Part shown: piece after piece, positions 56,826-64,000 of the stretch
Numbering within the stretch: the stretch's first letter is position 1
Layout: the number at the start of each line of letters is the position of its first letter
Assembly: GCF_022376445.1 (NCBI RefSeq)
Contig: NW_025955110.1
Location: forward strand, 37,285-101,284
Direction: 5' to 3'
Length of the DNA stretch: 64,000 nt
From: Fomitopsis serialis
Lineage: Eukaryota; Basidiomycota; Agaricomycetes; Polyporales; Fomitopsidaceae
Notes under the pieces: model-generated
Databases searched by the model: none
The model's input: the letters and a program-made list of their open reading frames with translations, nothing else
What the model was told of the DNA's origin: nothing
Translations under genes and position numbers: made by a program

Positions 56826-57326
56826 ATGCCCAGCTACTTACATCGAGACATCTCGCAGCATAGTAAGCATGGACTGCATCCGTGTAAGGAGGAAGCTAAC
56901 CGACTCGACTTGAAGGGCTGCAGCGTGCACGTTGAGGTAGAACTGCACAGCGAGAACAGCCCCGATCAGGAGACACTTCACAACGGGCGCAACATCGGGA
57001 AGACCCTCCCTGCGGACTACACACGCAGCATCATGCACACCGTCGTCATCGATGGCATCGACCGCAGCCCGTACGCCCCTCCTCCTCTTCTCAAAGACCG
57101 CCACCAAACTATCCGCCATCCCAGCTGCTGCGGTACGCACATGCCCACCATCCACGACCTCTTCGTTGTCCCGCACATGGAGTTGCTCGCCACGCGCGCG
57201 AGCTCGACCTCCGTGCGGCTCAGCTGTGGGATGCTGCAAGTCCCTGAACACGTTGTGGAGGGCGTGGAGGAGCGCAACTGCAGGACGAAACATGCGGAGG
57301 ACGTCGAGGCTGAGCTTGCGGGGTAA
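56826..57326 (+). CDS. Doubtful hypothetical gene or exon
   Basis: A 166-codon frame whose second half has strong C-ending codon use (for example TLPADYTRSIMHTVVIDGID). The opposite strand is also open here, so the call is weak. Any upstream exons (56541-56795) are uncertain. No motif recognised. Confidence 0.28.
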   Translation: MPSYLHRDISQHSKHGLHPCKEEANRLDLKGCSVHVEVELHSENSPDQETLHNGRNIGKTLPADYTRSIMHTVVIDGIDRSPYAPPPLLKDRHQTIRHPSCCGTHMPTIHDLFVVPHMELLATRASSTSVRLSCGMLQVPEHVVEGVEERNCRTKHAEDVEAELAG

Positions 57327-58300
57327 CGAACAGGCAGGTGAAGGACAGGGAATGACAGTGATCTTGTCTGCCTATTACATAGTGCTTAGTATACTCCCCA
57401 ATGTCGATATTATGCACGAATAATGAAGCACTATAAGACCACCGCATTTGTCACAGCGGGATAATTTGTCGCGGCCTCAAACATACCAAATCGGGAAGGC
57501 TGCCGCTTGATCCCTTGGCCCTTTACTTACAGTGTCCACGAACTGCATCAAGGCTTGAAGTTGAAGCAGTAAGTCACAATTGGCATTGCAATGAATGTAT
57601 TCCTACTAGGTGTATGTCGTGGCGCACGACATACATGCTGTCCATCTGCTGGATCTCGATACAGGGTATCTAGGCACGGTGCATAAATCACTATAAACGG
57701 CAGTGTATCTAGGCCCAGAAACCGTCAGATCACAAATCACGATTGCATTACCCGATCCGGGCCCGCAGCGGTGTTAGGGCTCGGCGGTTCGAGTCCTGGA
57801 CACAGGGGGCGGGCTACCTGACGAAACTAACAGTGGTGGTCGCTCGGCGACCAGAGCGGATGGAAAGATAAGTCGTGAGGTCGTTAAGGAGGCGTATAGC
57901 CCGTAGAGGTCGTACGAGGACTGTTGAGTCCTCGTTAAGGTCGTTCACGCAGCTGTTGAGCTCGCGCTGGCAGTCGGCGACGAGCCTGACCGTGAAGGAG
58001 TCGGCGACGAGCCTATCCTAGGTGCAGCGACGAGCTAACACCTTCGAAACGAGAGCGCGACGAGCACTCTCGTTAATGGCCAATCCCGCAGTTGTACGGC
58101 GTGAAGAGTTCGCGCGCGGACGATGTGGTTGGGAGTAAAAGGCTGCTTTCCATTCTAGTAAAGCGCGCGTCTTCGGCGAGACGCGCGCCTAAGTATACAA
58201 GACATGAACAAGTAAGTGAATACAGTACGCGTCGTAAGTATCTAGGCTCGGGCGGTAAATACATGCGGGTCGCGGTTATTATACGTAGCACGGAAGAGAT
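57327..58300. other. Spacer, possible Gypsy-2 3' LTR region
   Basis: No gene seen. 57800-58080 has repeated GACGAGC and GGTCGTTAAGG words. As Gypsy-2 is read on the minus strand, its 3' LTR should lie about here, but the matching 5' LTR is outside the window, so borders cannot be set. Confidence 0.35.
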
Positions 58301-61300
58301 TTATGTACACAGTCTTAATCCTGTCCGTAGCGTCCGTAACAGAGCCCCCACCGCGGCTCGCAAGTCTTGAGCGATGTCTGACCGTGGCTCCAACTCTAAG
58401 AGAATCCTTCCCAACGCGTACCAGTGTTTGAGGCGAATCACGTCGTCGTCGCTATCGAGGCAGCGCGGCTCGGAGAAGTTAGGGTAGTACGATGAGTTCG
58501 CCCCCCAGGCTCGTCGTAGACGGTCGCGCACTTCCGCCCATAGGACTCCGCGAGCTTCACTCGAGGTCGCGTTCCTCAATGCTGGGAGTCGGCCGACCAC
58601 CAACCGTTCCACGTTGAGTCGGAAGTGATAGGTCCCCAACTCCCATACTTCCCGGTCGACTTCCCCCGGCGTTGGATTGCGCAGAGGGTGGACCTCTTTG
58701 TCCGAGAGCGGACGTACGTTGGACCTCTCAAGTGCCGCCTGCAGATGTTGAGGGGCCTTGAGACGATTCTTCCAGCCCTTGTGCTTGGTGGGGACCCAAG
58801 TTCCCGGGAGCTTGTGCAGGGCGTCGACATGAGTTTGACGCGTCTTCAACCACCGAAGAATCGCAATGTACCCGTCGTCACCCTCCATCCGCAAGACAGA
58901 AGGGAACGGCATGAGATGCGCATTCTCCGGAGGGAGCTGCGGTTCCGGACCCCGGTCGTGTTCCCAAGCTAGACGTCCCACGGAGATGCTCGTATCGTCC
59001 TCGAAGGGGCGTCGAAGGAAGTCGTCGACCTCGTTAGCCGTGAAGAGAGGCAACTTGGTCCTGACCGGTACTCCCGAAGAGAGCGTGATGACGTGGAAGT
59101 CGTCCGGGGGAGTGGGATCTCTGGGGATCTGCTCCCTAGTCGAGCTGAACGCCGTCCGAGAGTTGGTCAACCTTTCTCCAAGAGGGACGCCTACACGCGC
59201 GAAGAGCGAGCGCGGCTCTTCGAATCTGTCGAGAAGGGGACGAGCGGACTGTCGTTCCGCAGGGGGAGCTTCGGGGAAGGCGATCCCCGGTAGGCTGCTC
59301 TCTAGACGGTCCGCAAGCGAACACGTAGGCTTGACCGGCGAGGGTTGCTCTATTCGGTTAATCAAGGAAGGGGCCGGCGGAGCGATAGGCGGGGCGAACG
59401 TGGGCGAATGACGGCGACCGGACTCTGTCCTCGCAAGGCTTCGTCCTCTATCCTCTCGCTCTGCTGTCCTTCGGCCGGGGAATCGTCGAGGCATGAGGCG
59501 GGGAGGAGAGCGAGGACGTCTTGAGCTGGCGTCCGGTCGGTAGGAGTCGCCGGCTCTCCAGTCACGTCGAGGCGAACGGTCGCGGTAGGAGTGGCGAGGA
59601 GGGGAGCGGCGAGGAGTGTTATCGTACGGGCGCGAACCACCGTATTCTCGCGCTGGACGAGGAGGGGAACGGCGACGTCGAGGAGACCGAGAACGAGATG
59701 GTCGACGTTGTCGTCCCCTGGGAGAGGGTGAGCGACCTCGGAGAACAGGAGGATTGCCAGTTCGAGGTACCATCGGCGAGGGGTCGGGATCCCTCTGCTT
59801 GCCCTTATCAAAGCTCGTCAGGCGAGGCGGCGAGGGACTTCTTCTTTGCTCGGGCTCCTGGGTTGGAGCCGGCTCGGGCGAAGGAGGCAGGGAGAACGCC
59901 ATAGGCGAGTCTCTTCGGAGGGGCGAAGAGTTCGCACCGCTCCGAGGAGGTGTGGCCGGGCAGTCCTCTGTGAAGATTCTCATCGGCGAGTCACCTCGGA
60001 GGGGCGAAGAGTTCGCGCCGCTCCGAGGGGGGGTAACCGGACGATCCTCCGCGATGGCCTCGGGCGCTGATTGATTGTTCCAGGCGTCTTCGTCCCCGGG
60101 AAAATCGTCGAAGAAGGAGCCGCCGGTAGAGTTGACTCGATTCCCGAGGCAGAGGCGGGAGCAAGGGGAGAGGCGGGATTCCACGCTGGTACCGGAAACT
60201 TTACGTAGTTAAAATCCGGGTCTTCATCGGCACTGTCCAATTCATCTTCTTCTTCTCTCAACCTCTTCCTGCTTTTCTTGTTCGAGGGGGCCTTGGGCGC
60301 GTGATCCTCGTCGTCCCAATACTCCAGTAACAGTCGGAGGTCGAGGCGGGCGAGGGACTCTTGGACTACGGTGGATGGGGGAGGCTTGCGAGTTACGCAC
60401 CACACGGGGACTCCGAACCAAACCAACCGTTTCAGCACTTCCGCCTCGTTCTCGTCGACCCAGCTTCCGATTCCGATGATATTGGTAGCGGGCGCGCTCA
60501 TGTATCCCTCGTCGAATACTAGTTGCAGATATCTCTTATACGAATATCCTCGCAGTTCGAGGAGATGACGCTGGATGAGGGCTACATCCTTCCGGAAGGG
60601 GAATAGTTCTTGAGAGAAGCTGCGGAAGCGGTATAGCGCGTCCTGGACATCCGCAGGACGTAGACGTAGACCTCGAGGGGGTGAAGGGTCGGCGAGGAAG
60701 TAGTCGTTCGCCCTTGTGAGTTCGGCCTCGTAGAGGTTCTGGAGCGCGCGAGAGAATTCGGGGGTGGGTACTCCCCTCATGTTCTGGAAGCTCTTAACGG
60801 AGAACGTTCCCTTCCTCCTACCGCGCGCGACGTCGAGGGTTACGTAGGCGGGGTCGACGCCTTCTTCAGTAGGAGGGACTTCGTAGATGAAAGCGCGGTG
60901 CCCTTGCGCACTGGCCCAGTATTGGGGGTGGAAGCCCGGCTCGAAGAGACCCGTACGTCCGTCCGCGAAGATCTCCTCCAATGCGTCCTGTTGAGGAGGG
61001 AGCGAGGGCACGTACGGAGCATTAGGCGAGACCGCCCATACGCCAGGACTCAAGACGACCGCCGAACGGACCCGGAGATGCGCTTGGAAGTAAGTCCAAG
61101 CCGAGTCGCGGGCGTGGGTCCGGGCAGGCGCGACGCGATAGTCTTGAGGGAGGAAAAGAGACTCGCGGAATCGAAGGAAATTGGACGAGGAGGGGCCGGC
61201 CATACTTGTATCGAGCTGCGTACTCGGGAAGGAAGGAGACGATGAGGATTCGACGATCGAAGAAACGGATGAAGTTCGGACAGTCCAAACGTTCACTCGT

Positions 61301-61530
61301 TCGACGGGGCGGCAAGGAGCGAAGAGTTCACTCGCTTGCGTAGGGGGAGCGACGGAAGAGTAGCAAGGAGCGAAGAGTTCACTCGCTTGCGTAGGTGAGG
61401 CGATGGAAGAGTAGCAAGGAGCGAAGAGTTCACTCGCTTGCGTGGAAAGGGTTATGTAGAGAGAGGGAGAGAGAGAGCGCGGCGGGCGCTCAAAGTGAAC
61501 TTGTGGCTGCACTCGCCGCGTCGCGGTCAC
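58301..61530 (-). CDS. Gypsy-2 accessory protein, very long, SR-rich, one frame break
   Basis: Two overlapping frames (61530-59980 and 60184-58301) look like one protein of about 1,050 residues interrupted by a single-base loss in the overlap. Start MTATRRVQPQVHFERPPRSL. Three tandem 17-residue units with TQASELFAPC come from a 51-bp repeat (61311-61440). A folded region follows (GLFEPGFHPQYWASAQGHRA, then YKRYLQLVFDEGYMSAPATN). Next is a disordered middle with two ANSSPLR units, an SR-rich block (PSRSRSPRRRRSPP), and a C-terminal domain with DDGYIAILRWLKTRQTHV and VRDRLRRAWGANSSYYPNFS. No retrotransposon Gag zinc knuckle is visible. It lies 3' of integrase on the same strand. SR-type repeats often bind RNA, so a Gag-like or RNA-binding role is possible. 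Confidence 0.55.
61311..61440 (+). repeat. 51-bp coding tandem repeat (TQASELFAPC)
   Basis: GAAGAGTTC recurs at 61321, 61372 and 61423, each followed by ACTCGCTTGCG. The period is 17 codons, so the frame is kept. Confidence 0.85.
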
Positions 61531-61690
61531 GTGTTCAGCGTGGGTGGTAGAAGCGCTGACGCGTAGGAGAGGAAGATTAGAGGAAAGTAAAGTAGGTATT
61601 TCTTAAGGAAGAGAGAGAGAACTATCTACGGTTGTTTTACTACAGGAGTCGTTCTTGTATTTACTACTACTAATCTTAGTACATGTATTC

Positions 61691-63955
61691 TCAGCGAGTG
61701 AGGCCTTGAGAAGTCTTATAATCTCGAAGAATTTCGTGCGCGTTCCGAAGGTGAGCTGCTGGCTCCCAAGTATCGTGTACGGGTCCGTAGTGTTTCCATC
61801 GTACTAGGAACTCTAGTCGGTTTCTCTTTGACCGGTTTCTCCTCCAAGCTACTATGCGTTCCACTTCGTACTCTTCGGAAGCGAGCAGGTCGGATTGGCG
61901 AGGATCCGGCAGCGTAGGCCGGTCTACCCCTTCGTAAGAAGCGTCAGGTTCCCGGTACTTCCGTAGATGTTCGATGCTGATGACAGGGTTCATAGGGTAA
62001 GTGTCGGGAATAGCGAGTCGGTAGACCAGAGGGTTGACTTGTTCTTGGACCGGGAAGGGTCCGAGCATACGTTGTACCAGCTTTTTGCCAGTACCCTTTA
62101 CGTCTACTAGTTCAAGCGAGTGCGGATTCACCAGAACTCGGGAGCCGACCGGAAAAGTTTCGGGTCTTCGTCCCTTGTTGTAGCTTCGAGCTGCCTGTTC
62201 TTGAGCTATGGCTAGGGCGTCACGAGCTCGTTGGCGGTGGAGCTCCATTTCGATGGCAAAGTCGGTGGCGCGCTCGCTGGCGAGTTGAGGACGTTCTACG
62301 TATCGTTCGTCTTTGATCAGGAAATCCAAGGAACCCTTGGGATGGAACCCGTAGAGCAAGAAGTACGGGGTTTGACCCGTAGCGGAGTGAACGGATGAGT
62401 TGTAAGCGTGCGCGAGAGCCGGCAACCATTGCGACCACGTATTCCGGTCTCCTTGGATGTAGGCTCTCAGCATGGTCTCGATGCGTTGATTCACGATTTC
62501 GGTTTGTCCGTCGTGCTGCGGGTGATGCGAGGAGGACAAGCACAGGTGAATTCCCAACTCAGCGGCCACCGCTCTCCAAAACTCGGACGTCCATCGACCG
62601 TCCCGGTCGCAGATGATATGTTCCGGGATGCCGAACCGATAGACGACGTGTTGTACGAACAAGTGAGCGAACTCCACGGTGTTCAGAGTGCCTTCGCAAG
62701 GTATGAACAGTCCATGCTTCGTGCAGCGGTCTACTACCACTAGCACTGCGTCGTAACCGTCTGACCGCGGCAGACCAGTGATGAGATCGAAAGAGATCCA
62801 TTCGAAGGGACGGTTAGGGATAGGATTAGGTCGCAGCAATCCCGCTTTGGCTCTTCGGTCGGTCTTGATTTCTGACAAACGTCGCAGGACATGGCGTAGT
62901 CGCGCACGTCTCTCCGGAGGGAAGGCCAAAAGAATCGTTCGTTGATTCTCCAGGCCAGTTTCCTAGGACCTTCGTGAGCCGACTCATAAGGAGAGTCGTG
63001 TAACCGAGCGATTAAGGGGACAACCTCAGTTCTGGGTACGCATAATCTGACGGGGTCGGAGCCGGTACGGATGTACAGCAGTTTCGAGTCGTCTGTGAAG
63101 AAGCACTGTCCGGAGAACCTCTGCAGGCCCGGTTCATTGGCTTTCTTCCATTTGTCTCGGAAGAAAGGGTCCTTCTCGTAGCCCTTAACGAAGTTGGCCT
63201 TGTACTCTGGACTCAACTCTATGAGTAGAGTCGGCAGTGAGACGTCTTTGTCGGGTGAGTACAGGTAACTGGGATCTTCTGACGCTTCCGTACTTGTCAG
63301 ACTTGTTACCGGTTGATCTTGAGTCGTGGCGGGGTGAGCTAGACGATTTATGCTTGGACGGGGAGGTGTTCCTCCCGCGGCTTCGCTATCGTCGTTTGGA
63401 AGGGGAGGTGTTCCTCCCGCTTCCTTGCTCGTTCGGCTCTCTGCGTAAACGTAGTCTTGATAGTGGTTGTCTTCGCTGGCAAGGGGAGGTGTTCCTCCCG
63501 CTTCCCAGCTGGTTCTGCTTCCCGCGTGATCGTCCTCTTGTTCGTAGTTGCCCTCGCCTGGAAGGGAAGGTGTTCCTCCCGCTTCCACGCTATTTTGGCT
63601 CTCGGCGTCCGGGAGTTCTTGATCGTTATCTCCTGTGTAGTTACTCCCGCTCCCCGCCCCCCACGCTGAAGCCTAAAGTGTCGTGGTGAGCGGTGGAAAA
63701 TCCGGTCGACGGTGGGGTAGCTTCAAGCACTGTTTCCCATGAGGCGTGGACCGACGCAGCGGCCGTCAGTCTTGTAGCGGGAGTACGGTCGGCTGCAGCT
63801 TCCGCGGCTTCCGGGGTAGCTTGGTCCGGAATGATGGGGACTGAGCGATCCTCCTGTGGTGATTGGTGGTCCGGTGGTAGACGGGGTAGCCGAGATAGTG
63901 GGTCCACGTTGGAATGAACGCGTCCGGCGCGGTGTACGATGTCTAGGTATGGCAT
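61691..63955 (-). mobile_element. Gypsy-2 pol: RNase H end and chromodomain integrase (partial)
   Basis: The element runs leftwards; RT and Gag lie beyond 64000. From the right: the RNase H tether end (YLDIVHRAGRVHSNVDPLSR), a repeat-bearing linker (63360-63580), then the integrase zinc domain (LHDSPYESAHEG...CDVCQKSR). The DDE core has D in FDLITGLPRSDGYDAVLVVV, D in ICDRDGRWTSEFW and E in HPQHDGQTEIVNQRIETML. The C-terminal chromodomain reads YEVERIVAWRRNR...LVRWKHYGPVHDTWEP (about 61740-61870), which classes it as a chromovirus. Frames are split near 62930 and 63640, so indels are likely. All three integrase catalytic residues are visible. Confidence 0.92.
63360..63590 (-). repeat. Coding repeat of AGGTPP units between RNase H and integrase
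   Basis: The motif GGAGGTGTTCCTCCCGC (or near) occurs at 63362, 63404, 63485 and 63566, spaced 42, 81 and 81 bp. Each encodes EAGGTPxLP on the minus strand and lengthens the linker by 27-residue steps. Confidence 0.8.
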
Positions 63956-64000
63956 GAACGCCGCGAAGACCGCCCCCAGGCCGCTAGTCGTCTGTTGGTG

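Noticed and set aside
57786..57796. GGTTCGAGTCC, a perfect RNA polymerase III B-box, as a tRNA or SINE
   Set aside because: The flanking bases do not form a five-pair T stem (only GG/CC pair), and no A-box or cloverleaf is seen upstream.

Overview
The window looks like transposon-dominated DNA from an agaricomycete (mushroom-forming basidiomycete) fungus. Genes are split by many short (about 45-65 bp) GT-AG introns. The protein families seen (KDZ and Plavaka transposases, TET/JBP-like 2-oxoglutarate/Fe(II) dioxygenases, Ty3/Gypsy polyproteins) are the combination known to be expanded in Agaricomycetes. No rRNA, tRNA, CRISPR array or clearly intact conserved host gene was found.

The layout is a nest of elements. 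(1) A Ty3/Gypsy element (Gypsy-1, + strand) begins before the window. It is cut inside its protease at position 401/402 and resumes in frame at 43341. (2) The 42,939 bp between is one insertion (402-43340) with CATCAGG termini and a 2-bp TG target duplication. It carries, on the minus strand, a DUF6532-like gene, a TET/JBP-like dioxygenase and an unknown gene. On the plus strand it carries a Plavaka (CACTA-like) transposase, three tandem copies of an unrecognised gene ('family X'), and at the right end an HPC2/ubinuclein-like pseudogene, a Plavaka C-terminal remnant and a fourth family X copy. (3) Inside it lies a second element of about 19.6 kb (19785-39351), bounded by 32-bp inverted repeats (30/32 identical) and tandem-repeat arms. 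It holds a second TET/JBP-like dioxygenase, a KDZ transposase and four or five KDZ-associated genes of unknown function.

(4) Back in Gypsy-1, reverse transcriptase is split again at 44820/47757 by a 2,936-bp element with perfect 20-bp inverted repeats (CATCAGC...) and a GA target duplication. It seems to carry a captured host gene fragment. RNase H and integrase follow to 50491, then three genes on the opposite strand (50.4-55.2 kb), one with a Zn2Cys6-type cysteine cluster. (5) 55.2-58.3 kb is mostly low-complexity or empty, with one doubtful gene. (6) 58.3-64 kb is a minus-strand chromodomain Ty3/Gypsy element (Gypsy-2) that runs off the right edge, with a long same-strand accessory reading frame 3' of its integrase.

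The TET/JBP enzymes probably modify 5-methylcytosine, which suggests that the elements carry their own means of influencing host methylation. That is inference. Many reading frames are broken by single missing bases, several in short homopolymers; this could be element decay or uncorrected long-read assembly error.
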